From contig NZ_JFHN01000072.1 in the NCBI RefSeq assembly GCF_000590885.1, positions 1-40,860 of the forward strand: a stretch of 40,860 nt of DNA, given 5' to 3'. This DNA comes from Erwinia mallotivora. GTDB taxonomy: Bacteria > Pseudomonadota > Gammaproteobacteria > Enterobacterales > Enterobacteriaceae. The stretch's first letter is position 1; every line of letters begins with the position of its first letter. The notes below the pieces were generated by a model. It worked only from the letters and a program-made list of their open reading frames with translations, did no database searches and was not told where the DNA came from. Below, piece after piece: positions 33,049-40,860 of this stretch. The position numbers were made by a program, and so were the translations under genes.

Positions 33049-34611
33049 ATGCAAAATGCCAAACCTGTAATGAAACTGATCACCGGTAATGCGCCTTACC
33101 GCGCCGATCCGGCCGCTGTTTTTCATCAGCTGTGTGCTGCACGTCCGGCTACACTGCTGCTGGAGTCAGCCGATATAGACAGCAAACGTAATCTCAAAAG
33201 CCTGCTGATTGTCGACAGCGCGCTGCGAATTAAAGCATTAGGCAACCAGGTTACCGTACAGGCTCTGTCAGAAAACGGCCGTGCCGTACTGACGCAGCTG
33301 ACCGCCGCGCTGCCGTCAGCGGTGACCATCAGCTTAAGACCTGACAGCCTTGAGCTGACGTTTCCGGCAGACAGCGAAGTGCAGGATGAGGATTCACGGC
33401 TTAAGTCGACCTCGGTGTTTGATGCTCTGCGCCTGATCCCTCAGCTTTTCAGTTGCCCGGAAGACGAGCGGGAGGCGATGCTGTTGGGCGGCCTGTTTGC
33501 TTACGATCTGGTGGCTGGCTTCGAAAATCTCCCCGCGCTGGATAATCAGCAGAACTGCCCGGACTATTGCTTCTATCTGGCAGAAACGCTGCTGGTTATC
33601 GATCATCAAACCCGGACCGCACGCTTACAGGCCAGCCTGTTTACCTCAGCACCTGCGGAGTTTTTACGCCTGCAAAGTCGTATTGAACAACTGCATACCC
33701 AGATGCTGCAACCCGCACATTCCCTGCCGGTTCAGCAGGTTGAAACCATGACCCTGGCGTGCAACCAGAGAGATGAAGAGTACTGCAACATCGTCTCTCA
33801 GTTGCAGCAACAGATCCGCGCCGGAGAAATTTTTCAGGTTGTGCCGTCTCGTCGCTTCTCGCTGCCCTGTCCCTCTCCTCTGGCCGCCTACGAGACGCTG
33901 AAAAACGCTAATCCCAGTCCGTACATGTTCTTTATGCAGGATCAGGATTTCAGCCTGTTTGGCGCTTCACCAGAAAGCTCACTGAAATACGATGCCACCT
34001 CACGGCAAATTGAGATCTACCCGATTGCCGGTACTCGTCCGCGCGGACGCCATGCCGATGGCTCTCTGGACCACGATCTCGACAGCCGTATTGAACTGGA
34101 AATGCGAACGGATCATAAAGAGCTGGCAGAACATCTGATGCTGGTTGACCTGGCCCGTAATGATCTGGCACGCATCTGTAAACCAGGCACCCGATACGTA
34201 GCGGATCTGACTAAAGTTGACCGTTATTCTTTTGTTATGCATCTGGTGTCCCGGGTGGTAGGCCAGCTGCGCGACGATCTCGACGTGCTCCATGCCTACC
34301 GCGCCTGCATGAATATGGGGACGCTCAGCGGTGCACCGAAGGTTCGCGCCATGCAGCTGATTGCCGCCGCAGAAGGCAGCCGACGCGGCAGCTACGGCGG
34401 TGCCGTCGGCTACTTCACCGCCAGCGGCGATCTCGACACCTGCATCGTTATCCGTTCGGCTTATGTTGAAGACGGCATTGCCACCGTTCAGGCGGGTGCC
34501 GGTGTGGTTCTGGATTCTGTGCCCCAGGCGGAAGCGGATGAAAGCCGTAATAAAGCCAGGGCAGTGCTGCGCGCGATTGCCACGGCTCATCATTGTAAGG
34601 AGATTTTCTGA
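33049..34611 (+). CDS. trpE: Anthranilate synthase component I
   Basis: TrpE (520 residues) converts chorismate to anthranilate with ammonia from TrpG, the first committed step of tryptophan synthesis. The feedback-inhibition motif [16 protein letters not shown] is near residue 38. The chorismate-binding domain shows [21 protein letters not shown] and [12 protein letters not shown]. Length is as in E. coli. The stop overlaps the trpG start by one base (TGATG), indicating coupling for a 1:1 ratio. Confidence 0.98.
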   Translation: MQNAKPVMKLITGNAPYRADPAAVFHQLCAARPATLLLESADIDSKRNLKSLLIVDSALRIKALGNQVTVQALSENGRAVLTQLTAALPSAVTISLRPDSLELTFPADSEVQDEDSRLKSTSVFDALRLIPQLFSCPEDEREAMLLGGLFAYDLVAGFENLPALDNQQNCPDYCFYLAETLLVIDHQTRTARLQASLFTSAPAEFLRLQSRIEQLHTQMLQPAHSLPVQQVETMTLACNQRDEEYCNIVSQLQQQIRAGEIFQVVPSRRFSLPCPSPLAAYETLKNANPSPYMFFMQDQDFSLFGASPESSLKYDATSRQIEIYPIAGTRPRGRHADGSLDHDLDSRIELEMRTDHKELAEHLMLVDLARNDLARICKPGTRYVADLTKVDRYSFVMHLVSRVVGQLRDDLDVLHAYRACMNMGTLSGAPKVRAMQLIAAAEGSRRGSYGGAVGYFTASGDLDTCIVIRSAYVEDGIATVQAGAGVVLDSVPQAEADESRNKARAVLRAIATAHHCKEIF

Positions 34612-35192
34612 TGGCGGATATTCTGCTGCTCGACAACATCGATTCGTTTACCTGGAACCTCGTCGACCAGTTACGCGCCTCGGGCCACAACGTGGTGATA
34701 TACCGTAACAATGTCCCGGCGGAGGTACTGACTGAACGCCTTCAGGCGATGGAAAACCCGGTGCTGATGCTGTCTCCCGGACCGGGTGCGCCCTCTGAAG
34801 CAGGCTGTATGCCTGAACTGCTGGCCCGCCTGCGCGGACGTCTGCCGATTATTGGTATCTGCCTCGGCCATCAGGCGATTGTGGAAGCTTACGGCGGCTA
34901 TGTCGGCCAGGCAGGGGAAATCCTGCACGGTAAAGCCTCTGCCATTGAACATGACGGTGAAGGCATGTTCGCCGGGCTGAGCAATCCGTTGCCGGTGGCA
35001 CGCTATCACTCGCTGGTTGGCAGTAAAGTTCCTGCCGGGCTGACGGTGAACGCCACCTTTAACGGCATGGTTATGGCCGTTCGTCATGATGCCGATCGTG
35101 TCTGTGGATTCCAGTTTCACCCGGAATCGATCCTCACTACCCACGGCGCTCGCCTGCTGGAACAGACGCTGGCCTGGGCGCTGGCGGGATAA
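34611..35192 (+). CDS. trpG: Anthranilate synthase component II (glutamine amidotransferase)
   Basis: TrpG (193 residues) hydrolyses glutamine and channels ammonia to TrpE. The class I amidotransferase triad is visible: Cys in GICLGHQAI and His/Glu in FQFHPESI. Here TrpG is a separate gene, unlike the TrpGD fusion of E. coli and Salmonella; separation is the state seen in Serratia and many plant-associated enterics. It ends 13 bases before trpD. Confidence 0.98.
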   Translation: MADILLLDNIDSFTWNLVDQLRASGHNVVIYRNNVPAEVLTERLQAMENPVLMLSPGPGAPSEAGCMPELLARLRGRLPIIGICLGHQAIVEAYGGYVGQAGEILHGKASAIEHDGEGMFAGLSNPLPVARYHSLVGSKVPAGLTVNATFNGMVMAVRHDADRVCGFQFHPESILTTHGARLLEQTLAWALAG

Positions 35193-35205
35193 TAAGGAGA
35201 TAACG

Positions 35206-36204
35206 ATGAACAGCATTCTTGAAAAACTTTACCAGGGACAAACCCTGGCCCGTAATGAAAGTCAGCAACTTTTTTCCGCCATCGTTACCGGGCAGCTGGA
35301 GCCAACCCAGCTGGCAGCCGCACTGATCGCCATGAAGGTACGCGGTGAGCATCCGGAAGAAATTGCCGGTGCCGCCACCGCCCTGCTGGCCGATGCTCAA
35401 CCGTTTCCCCGCCCCGATTACAGCTTTGCGGATATCGTCGGTACGGGTGGTGACGGCAGCAACAGCATTAATATCTCGACGGCCAGTGCCTTTGTTGCGG
35501 CAAGCTGTGGGCTGAAAGTGGCAAAACACGGTAACCGCAGCGTCTCCAGCAAATCGGGTTCATCCGACCTGCTGGCGGCCTTTGGCATCCGCCTGGATTT
35601 ACCCGCAGAGCAGGCACGTCAGGCGCTGGACGATCTCAACGTCTGCTTCCTGTTCGCTCCGCAGTATCACACCGGTTTTCGTCATGCCATGTCGGTGCGT
35701 AAAGCACTGAAAACCCGCACGCTGTTTAATGTGCTGGGACCACTGATTAACCCTGCCCGTCCGCCGCTGGCGGTGATTGGCGTCTACAGTCCGGAACTGG
35801 TATTGCCTGTGGCGCAGACGCTGAAGATCCTGGGCTACCAGCGTGCGGCGGTGGTTCACGGCGGCGGTATGGATGAGGTGGCGTTGCACAGTGCCACTCA
35901 TGTGGCAGAACTGCGCGACGGTGAGATCACCAGCTATCCGTTGACGCCAGAAGATTTTGGCCTGCACAGCTATCCGCAGCAGGCGCTGGAGGGCGGTACG
36001 CCAGAAGAAAACCGTGACATTCTGGCACGATTGCTCCAGGGTAAAGGCGATCGCGCACACGAAGAAGCCGTCGCCGCCAATGTGGCGCTGTTGCTGAAAA
36101 TTTTCGGCAACGAAGATCTGCGGCAAAATGCCCAACGGGCGCTGGATGCCATTCGTGGCGGCGACGCCTGGCAACGTGTTGTCGCACTGGCAGCAAGAGG
36201 ATAA
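35206..36204 (+). CDS. trpD: Anthranilate phosphoribosyltransferase
   Basis: TrpD (332 residues) attaches phosphoribosyl from PRPP to anthranilate. The PRPP- and metal-binding motifs [15 protein letters not shown] and [15 protein letters not shown] are intact. ATG 35206 with AAGGAG upstream gives the correct [11 protein letters not shown] start; the open frame extends back into trpG but that part is not conserved. It is the free-standing TrpD, matching the separate trpG. Confidence 0.98.
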   Translation: MNSILEKLYQGQTLARNESQQLFSAIVTGQLEPTQLAAALIAMKVRGEHPEEIAGAATALLADAQPFPRPDYSFADIVGTGGDGSNSINISTASAFVAASCGLKVAKHGNRSVSSKSGSSDLLAAFGIRLDLPAEQARQALDDLNVCFLFAPQYHTGFRHAMSVRKALKTRTLFNVLGPLINPARPPLAVIGVYSPELVLPVAQTLKILGYQRAAVVHGGGMDEVALHSATHVAELRDGEITSYPLTPEDFGLHSYPQQALEGGTPEENRDILARLLQGKGDRAHEEAVAANVALLLKIFGNEDLRQNAQRALDAIRGGDAWQRVVALAARG

Positions 36205-36206
36205 TC

Positions 36207-37568
36207 ATGCAGGAAACCGTACTGACTCAAATTGTTCAGGATAAAGCCGTCTGGCTGGCAGAAAGACAGCAGCAACAGCCGCTGGCGACCTTTCAGAACG
36301 AGATTACACCGTCCACCCGCAGTTTTTATGATGCGTTGCGCGGTGCCCGTACCGTCTTTATCCTGGAGTGCAAAAAGGCGTCACCCTCGAAAGGGTTAAT
36401 CCGCGAGGATTTCGATCCGGCAGTCATCGCCGGTGTTTACCGGCACTATGCGTCGGCTGTTTCCGTGCTGACCGATGAAAAATATTTTCAGGGAAGCTTC
36501 GATTTTCTGCCGGTGGTCAGCGCGGCCATCACTCAGCCAGTGCTGTGTAAAGACTTTATTATCGATCCGTACCAGATCTACCTGGCGCGCTACCACCAGG
36601 CTGATGCCATCCTGCTGATGCTTTCAGTGGTGACGGATGAGCAGTATCGCCAGCTTTCTGCGGTCGCGCACAGCCTCAATGTGGGTGTGCTGACTGAAGT
36701 CATCAGCGATGACGAGCTGGCGCGCGCCACAGCGCTGGGAGCGAAAGTCGTTGGGATTAACAATCGCGACCTGCGCGATCTGTCAATCGATCTGAACCGA
36801 ACCCGCCAGCTGGCACCGAAAGTAGCGCACGGGGTCACTGTCATCAGCGAATCCGGCATCAACAGCTACGCGCAGGTGCGTGAGCTGAGCCATTTTGCCA
36901 ACGGTTTTCTGATTGGTTCTGCACTGATGGCGGAAGACGATCTCACTGCGGCTGTTCGCGGGGTAATCATCGGTGACAACAAAGTATGTGGACTGACCCG
37001 TGCGGAAGATGCCCGTAGCGCATTTGAATCGGGTGCCATCTATGGTGGTCTGATTTTTGCCGAAGGTTCTCCGCGCCAGATCACTCAGGATAAAGCCACA
37101 GAGGTGATGGCCGGTGCCGCATTAAAGTATGTTGGCGTGTTCCGTAATAACGCCATGAGTGACGTTGTCACTACTGCCACTGCCCTGCAACTCAGTGCGG
37201 TGCAGCTGCACGGAGATGAAGACCAGCAATGGGTGACGCTGTTACGCAGCCAGCTGCCAGCGGAAATCCAGATCTGGAAAGCTTTCAGCATCGGCGATAC
37301 GCTGCCCACCCGCGACTGGCAGGACGTGGACCGCTATGTTTTCGACAATGGTCAGGGTGGCAGCGGCAGGCGTTTTGACTGGAGCCTGTTGCAGGGACAA
37401 TCGCTGGAGAATGTCCTGCTGGCCGGAGGTCTGGGTGCAGATAACTGCGTTGAGGCGGCTCAACTCGGTTGTGCTGGTCTGGATTTCAATTCCGGCGTGG
37501 AAAGCGCGCCAGGAATCAAAGATCCCATGAAAATTGCCTCAGTTTTTCAAACGCTGAAGGCGTACTGA
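36207..37568 (+). CDS. trpC: Bifunctional indole-3-glycerol phosphate synthase / PRA isomerase
   Basis: This 453-residue protein joins TrpC (about 1-255) and TrpF (about 256-453), two (beta/alpha)8 barrels, as in other enterics. The TrpC part has FILECKKASPSKGLIREDFD with the catalytic lysines and glutamate, and VISESGIN. The TrpF part has KVCGLTRAEDA with its catalytic cysteine, the CVEAAQLGCAGLDFNSGVE phosphate site and the DNGQGGSGRRFDW segment. It performs the third and fourth steps of the pathway after TrpD. Confidence 0.98.
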   Translation: MQETVLTQIVQDKAVWLAERQQQQPLATFQNEITPSTRSFYDALRGARTVFILECKKASPSKGLIREDFDPAVIAGVYRHYASAVSVLTDEKYFQGSFDFLPVVSAAITQPVLCKDFIIDPYQIYLARYHQADAILLMLSVVTDEQYRQLSAVAHSLNVGVLTEVISDDELARATALGAKVVGINNRDLRDLSIDLNRTRQLAPKVAHGVTVISESGINSYAQVRELSHFANGFLIGSALMAEDDLTAAVRGVIIGDNKVCGLTRAEDARSAFESGAIYGGLIFAEGSPRQITQDKATEVMAGAALKYVGVFRNNAMSDVVTTATALQLSAVQLHGDEDQQWVTLLRSQLPAEIQIWKAFSIGDTLPTRDWQDVDRYVFDNGQGGSGRRFDWSLLQGQSLENVLLAGGLGADNCVEAAQLGCAGLDFNSGVESAPGIKDPMKIASVFQTLKAY

Positions 37569-37610
37569 CCTTTCAGAGCGGCTGCTCTGCTTAGTGAAAA
37601 GAGAAGCGAT

Positions 37611-38801
37611 ATGACCTTACTCAATCCCTATTTTGGTGAATTTGGTGGCATGTATGTGCCACAAATCCTGATGCCCGCCCTGCGTCAGCTGGAAGAGGCT
37701 TTCGTCAGCGCCCAGCGCGACCCGGAGTTTCAGGCCGAATTTAACGACCTGCTGAAAAACTACGCTGGTCGCCCCACCGCGCTCACCCTGTGTCAGAATC
37801 TGACCAGAGGCACCAGAACCCGTCTGTATCTGAAACGTGAAGATCTGCTGCACGGTGGCGCGCATAAAACCAACCAGGTGCTGGGACAGGCTTTGCTGGC
37901 TAAGCGGATGGGGAAAAACGAAATCATCGCGGAGACGGGTGCCGGTCAGCATGGCGTGGCTTCGGCGCTCGCCAGTGCCCTGCTGGGGCTTAAGTGCCGC
38001 ATTTATATGGGCGCGAAAGATATTGAACGCCAGTCTCCCAACGTGTTCAGAATGAAACTGATGGGCGCTGAAGTCATCCCGGTACACAGCGGCTCCTCAA
38101 CGCTGAAAGATGCCTGTAATGAGGCGCTGCGCGACTGGTCCGGCAGTTATGAAACCGCGCACTATATGCTGGGAACAGCGGCCGGCCCCCATCCGTTTCC
38201 AACCATCGTCCGTGAGTTTCAGCGAATGATTGGTGAAGAAACCAAAGCACAGATACAGGAAAAAGAGGGACGTCTTCCGGACGCGGTGATCGCCTGTGTC
38301 GGTGGTGGCTCCAATGCTATCGGCATGTTTGCAGACTTTATCGATGAGCCTGCGGTTGGCCTGATCGGCGTTGAGCCTGCCGGACACGGTATCGAAACCG
38401 GCGAACATGGTGCACCACTGAAACATGGTCGGGTGGGTATCTACTTTGGTATGAAAGCCCCCATGATGCAGACTGAGGACGGACAGATTGAGGAATCTTA
38501 TTCGATTTCTGCCGGGCTGGATTTCCCGTCTGTCGGACCACAACACGCTTATCTCAACAGCACCGGCCGTGCCGACTATGTTTCGGTTACCGATGATGAA
38601 GCGCTGGATGCATTCAAGCTCCTTTGTCGTAGCGAAGGGATTATTCCGGCGCTGGAGTCCTCCCATGCGCTGGCCCACGCATTGCGGATGATGCGTGAAG
38701 CACCGGAAAAAGAGCAGCTGCTGGTGGTGAACCTTTCCGGACGGGGCGACAAAGATATCTTCACCGTCCACGATATTCTGAAAGCGAAGGGAGAAATCTG
38801 A
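37611..38801 (+). CDS. trpB: Tryptophan synthase beta chain
   Basis: TrpB (396 residues) is the PLP enzyme that joins indole and serine to give tryptophan. The Schiff-base lysine is Lys86 in HGGAHKTNQ (Lys87 in E. coli numbering), the catalytic Glu108 is in AETGAGQHG, and the PLP phosphate loop is GGGSNAIG. It receives indole through a tunnel from TrpA. The stop overlaps the trpA start by one base (TGATG). Confidence 0.98.
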   Translation: MTLLNPYFGEFGGMYVPQILMPALRQLEEAFVSAQRDPEFQAEFNDLLKNYAGRPTALTLCQNLTRGTRTRLYLKREDLLHGGAHKTNQVLGQALLAKRMGKNEIIAETGAGQHGVASALASALLGLKCRIYMGAKDIERQSPNVFRMKLMGAEVIPVHSGSSTLKDACNEALRDWSGSYETAHYMLGTAAGPHPFPTIVREFQRMIGEETKAQIQEKEGRLPDAVIACVGGGSNAIGMFADFIDEPAVGLIGVEPAGHGIETGEHGAPLKHGRVGIYFGMKAPMMQTEDGQIEESYSISAGLDFPSVGPQHAYLNSTGRADYVSVTDDEALDAFKLLCRSEGIIPALESSHALAHALRMMREAPEKEQLLVVNLSGRGDKDIFTVHDILKAKGEI

Positions 38802-39607
38802 TGGAGCGTTATGACCAGATGTTTAAACGGCTCAGCGCCAGTAAAGAAGGTGCCTTTGTGCCTTTCGTTACGCTGGGCGATCCGACACCGGAGCTTTCAC
38901 TGCAAATTATTGATGCGCTGGTTGCGGCGGGTGCCGATGCACTGGAGTTGGGTATCCCGTTCTCTGATCCACTGGCCGATGGCCCGACAATTCAGAACGC
39001 CACCCTGCGGGCCTTTGCCGCAGGCGTGACACCGTCACAATGTTTTGAGCTGCTGGCTGCCGTACGTCAGAAATATCCGCAGATCCCCATCGGCCTGTTG
39101 ATGTACGCCAATCTGGTTTTTTCCAACGGGATTGATAACTTTTATGCCCGTTGCGAACAGGCGGGAGTGGATTCGGTGCTGGTTGCGGATGTGCCGGTTG
39201 AAGAGTCAGCGCCCTTTCGTCAGGCCGCGATGCGCCACAATATCGCGCCGATTTTTATCTGCCCGCCTAATGCAGATGACAATCTGCTGCGTGAAATAGC
39301 CTCGCATGGCCGTGGTTACACCTACCTGCTCTCGCGGGCAGGCGTCACCGGCGCGGAAAAACGTGGTGAAAGCCATTCGCTGCAACATCTGGTCAACCGG
39401 CTGCGGGAATTCAATGCCGCCCCACCGGTACAGGGATTCGGTATCTCTGAACCCGAACAAGTGAAACAGGCCCTCGCGGCAGGCGCAGCCGGAGCCATTT
39501 CCGGCTCTGCCATTGTGAAAATTATTGAAAAACATCATGGCAACCCGCCGGTGTTACTGGCCGAGCTGAAGACATTTGTCAGCAGTCTGAAAGCCGCCAC
39601 CCGCTGA
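38801..39607 (+). CDS. trpA: Tryptophan synthase alpha chain
   Basis: TrpA (268 residues) cleaves indole-3-glycerol phosphate to indole and glyceraldehyde-3-phosphate. Catalytic Glu49 ([10 protein letters not shown]) and Asp60 (LADGP) are in place. The C-terminal phosphate-binding part [14 protein letters not shown] is intact. It completes trpLEGD(CF)BA. Confidence 0.98.
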   Translation: MERYDQMFKRLSASKEGAFVPFVTLGDPTPELSLQIIDALVAAGADALELGIPFSDPLADGPTIQNATLRAFAAGVTPSQCFELLAAVRQKYPQIPIGLLMYANLVFSNGIDNFYARCEQAGVDSVLVADVPVEESAPFRQAAMRHNIAPIFICPPNADDNLLREIASHGRGYTYLLSRAGVTGAEKRGESHSLQHLVNRLREFNAAPPVQGFGISEPEQVKQALAAGAAGAISGSAIVKIIEKHHGNPPVLLAELKTFVSSLKAATR

Positions 39608-39614
39608 TGCGGTC

Positions 39615-39649
39615 GGGTGCCTTGTCTTTTAAGGTAAGGCACTCTTTTT
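39615..39649 (+). terminator. trp operon terminator
   Basis: GTGCCTT (39617-39623) pairs with AAGGCAC (39636-39642) around a 12-base loop, and TCTTTTT follows. It lies 8 bases after the trpA stop. Confidence 0.85.
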
Positions 39650-39692
39650 CAGCCATTTTTACGGCCTGAATATTGCGTATTCTTCCCCCGAG

Positions 39693-39702
39693 GCTAAGCT
39701 TC
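39693..39702 (+). promoter_or_regulatory. Possible sigma-S type -10 for the BON lipoprotein gene
   Basis: GGCTAAGCTT resembles the extended -10 (KCTAYRCTTAA) of RpoS promoters, and BON-domain periplasmic genes such as osmY are RpoS-dependent. No other promoter element was found. This is a weak call. Confidence 0.35.
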
Positions 39703-39762
39703 TTTTACAGAGCAAATCTGTAATCACGGCGAAGGCCAATTCAATGGGCAGGGAGAAAAACC

Positions 39763-40077
39763 ATGAAGTTAATGAAAATTCTGACAAGTCTGGTTGTTGC
39801 AGCAGTGGTGGCGCTGTCTGTCAGCGCCTGTGCGCCAACAAAAACGCAGGAAGGAACCGGTGGTTATCTTGATGACACCGTTATCACCACCAAAGTTAAA
39901 GCGGAACTGCTGAAAGATGACTCGCTGAAATCCACCGAAATTAATGTCGAAACCTTCAAGGGGCGCGTCCAGCTTAGCGGATTTGTCAGCTCCCCGCAGA
40001 TGGCTAATCGCGCCGTTTATCTCACCCGTAACGTGAAGGGCGTGACATCGGTCACTAATAAAATGCAAATCAAGTAA
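39763..40077 (+). CDS. BON-domain lipoprotein
   Basis: This 104-residue protein has a lipoprotein signal peptide with lipobox VSAC (Cys23), so it is likely anchored to the outer or inner membrane. A single BON domain follows (DDTVITTKVKAELLKDDSLK, then GRVQLSGFVSS and AVYLTRNVKGVTSVTNKM). BON proteins bind phospholipids and are linked to envelope stress tolerance (OsmY, DolP). GGGAG precedes the ATG. It is monocistronic with its own terminator. Confidence 0.85.
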   Translation: MKLMKILTSLVVAAVVALSVSACAPTKTQEGTGGYLDDTVITTKVKAELLKDDSLKSTEINVETFKGRVQLSGFVSSPQMANRAVYLTRNVKGVTSVTNKMQIK

Positions 40078-40091
40078 CAACCGATTACTGC

Positions 40092-40119
40092 AAAAAGGCG
40101 CATCCCTGCGCCTTTTTTT
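40092..40119 (+). terminator. Terminator after BON lipoprotein gene
   Basis: AAAGGCGCA pairs with TGCGCCTTT around a short TCCC loop, followed by a T-run ending at 40119. Confidence 0.92.
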
Positions 40120-40157
40120 ATTCTGCCCCTGAGCTCCCCCCCCCACACGGTATCCCG

Positions 40158-40185
40158 GGAACCTTTTCCTGAGCGAAACCACTTA
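40158..40185 (+). promoter_or_regulatory. hrp box (HrpL-dependent promoter)
   Basis: GGAACC (40158-40163), a 15-base spacer and CCACTTA (40179-40185) match the HrpL (ECF sigma) consensus GGAACC-N15/16-CCACNNA exactly. It lies 120 bases upstream of the chaperone-like gene. HrpL-type promoters drive type III secretion genes in Erwinia, Pantoea and Pseudomonas, so this marks the start of an hrp transcription unit. Confidence 0.88.
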
Positions 40186-40305
40186 ACGTCACAGTGCAGA
40201 TATTGCAGGCGGTCTGCCACAGGATGCCGCAGAGCGATTTTCAGCCGGTGCACAATACCCGTTACCTGAACGTTGATATTGGATTTCACTCATACCGGAA
40301 CAGCC

Positions 40306-40698
40306 ATGACCAGATTTCTTACGTCCCAAAAACTTTACGACGATTTGCATCACACCGATACCAGCAATACCGGTATCCATGCGGTGAATTCGCCTGACGG
40401 CATCACCCTTACGTTATATGTAAACGGCCCGTCGCTGACCTTTCTGGCTGAAATCGTTCCGTTGCAGGCCACTCCCCGGGATGATTTGCTGCTGCGCAAG
40501 ATGCTGACTTATGCATTTCCCGGGCTGCGGCTACGGGGCGGCGCGTTGACCATCAATCCTGATGAAAAAACGCTGGTGTACTGCTATGAGCAGGCTCTGA
40601 ACACCTTGAGTAAAACGCAGTTTGAAAGCCTGCTGGCTAATTTTTCCAGCACCGCGCTGGAACTGCGTCAGGCTGCCGAACGGTTAAAATTCAGTTGA
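40306..40698 (+). CDS. Probable type III secretion chaperone (CesT-like)
   Basis: This 130-residue protein is small and mildly acidic, with a beta-rich middle (GITLTLYVNGPSLTFLAEIV) and a helical C-terminus (QALNTLSKTQFESLLANFSS), the pattern of class I type III chaperones (CesT/DspF-like). These bind effectors or gatekeepers in the cytoplasm before secretion. ATG 40306 with GGAAC upstream is chosen; the frame is open further back, but that part is unlike the family. It follows an hrp box and precedes another gene by 12 bases. The partner is not known. Confidence 0.6.
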   Translation: MTRFLTSQKLYDDLHHTDTSNTGIHAVNSPDGITLTLYVNGPSLTFLAEIVPLQATPRDDLLLRKMLTYAFPGLRLRGGALTINPDEKTLVYCYEQALNTLSKTQFESLLANFSSTALELRQAAERLKFS

Positions 40699-40710
40699 GG
40701 GATAAGATCA

Positions 40711-40860
40711 GTGGTAAATGAAATTAATGCGGCCGGTAAAATCGCCCGGTCAACTGCCGTCAGCAATGAGGCTCCGTCGCCGATGCGCATGGATGCCGCA
40801 CGCGGACAACAGGCGCAACCTCCGCTGGACTCACCCTCCGGATTACGTCTGCGGGCCGCC
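40711..40860 (+). CDS. N-terminus of a probable type III secreted or gatekeeper protein (cut by window end)
   Basis: A GTG at 40711, with GAGGG 9 bases upstream, opens a frame that runs to the end of the window (50 codons). It starts MVNEINAAGKIARSTAVSNE and is rich in Ala, Ser, Pro and Gln with little order, like the secretion signals of type III substrates or HrpJ/SctW gatekeepers. Gene position after an hrp box and a chaperone-like gene supports this. The body of the protein is outside the window. Confidence 0.5.
   Translation, partial: MVNEINAAGKIARSTAVSNEAPSPMRMDAARGQQAQPPLDSPSGLRLRAA

Overview
The window is chromosomal DNA of a gammaproteobacterium of the order Enterobacterales, most likely the Erwinia/Pantoea group. 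The ribosomal proteins are near-identical in length and sequence to those of E. coli. trpG and trpD are separate genes, as in Serratia and Erwinia-type bacteria. A HrpL-type promoter and a type III secretion chaperone-like gene lie at the right end. The genus is an inference; frequent synteny breaks, an IS element and several freshly broken genes fit a plant-associated Erwinia with a decaying, rearranged genome (E. tracheiphila is one such species).

Region 1 (1-18184) is the housekeeping block: the end of tuf, bfd-bfr (iron storage), the S10 operon (rpsJ to rpsQ) behind its L4-controlled leader, the spc operon (rplN to rpmJ, with secY), the alpha operon (rpsM to rplQ, with rpoA), then yhdN, zntR and arfA. 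Its main irregularity is a complete metal-dependent amidohydrolase gene (6776-8248) between the S10 and spc operons, where enterics normally have only about 160 bp. L3 also carries a 7-residue N-terminal duplication.

Region 2 (18193-29983) is foreign. An IS481-family element sits 8 bases after arfA, where mscL-trkA would be expected. Behind it lies an AT-rich integrative element: a catalytic-domain-only tyrosine recombinase on the minus strand, 1.9 kb of gene-free DNA with iteron-like direct repeats and strong hairpins, an early operon (small DNA-binding proteins and an SF2 helicase), and a short structural module (putative scaffold, head decoration protein, major capsid protein, 43-residue membrane peptide, HTH protein, tape-measure-like protein). 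No terminase, portal, protease, tail-tube or lysis gene is present. This looks like a capsid-gene-bearing phage satellite or a heavily reduced prophage. Two small genes are visibly damaged, one by an apparent ATG-to-ATT start change and one by an in-frame TAA at codon 7. The right border (29212-29983) holds gene fragments and no obvious attachment repeat.

Region 3 (29984-39650) has a GT4 glycosyltransferase gene converging on yciO and rnm, then the divergent trpLEGD(CF)BA operon with TrpR operator and attenuator. rnm has an in-frame TAG and is a likely pseudogene. Region 4 (39763-40860) holds a BON-domain lipoprotein gene, then a clear hrp box driving a type III chaperone-like gene and the start of a probable secreted or gatekeeper protein.

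The genes work as three native systems (translation and transcription machinery, iron/zinc homeostasis, tryptophan synthesis), plus a mobile capsid-encoding element and the edge of a virulence secretion locus.
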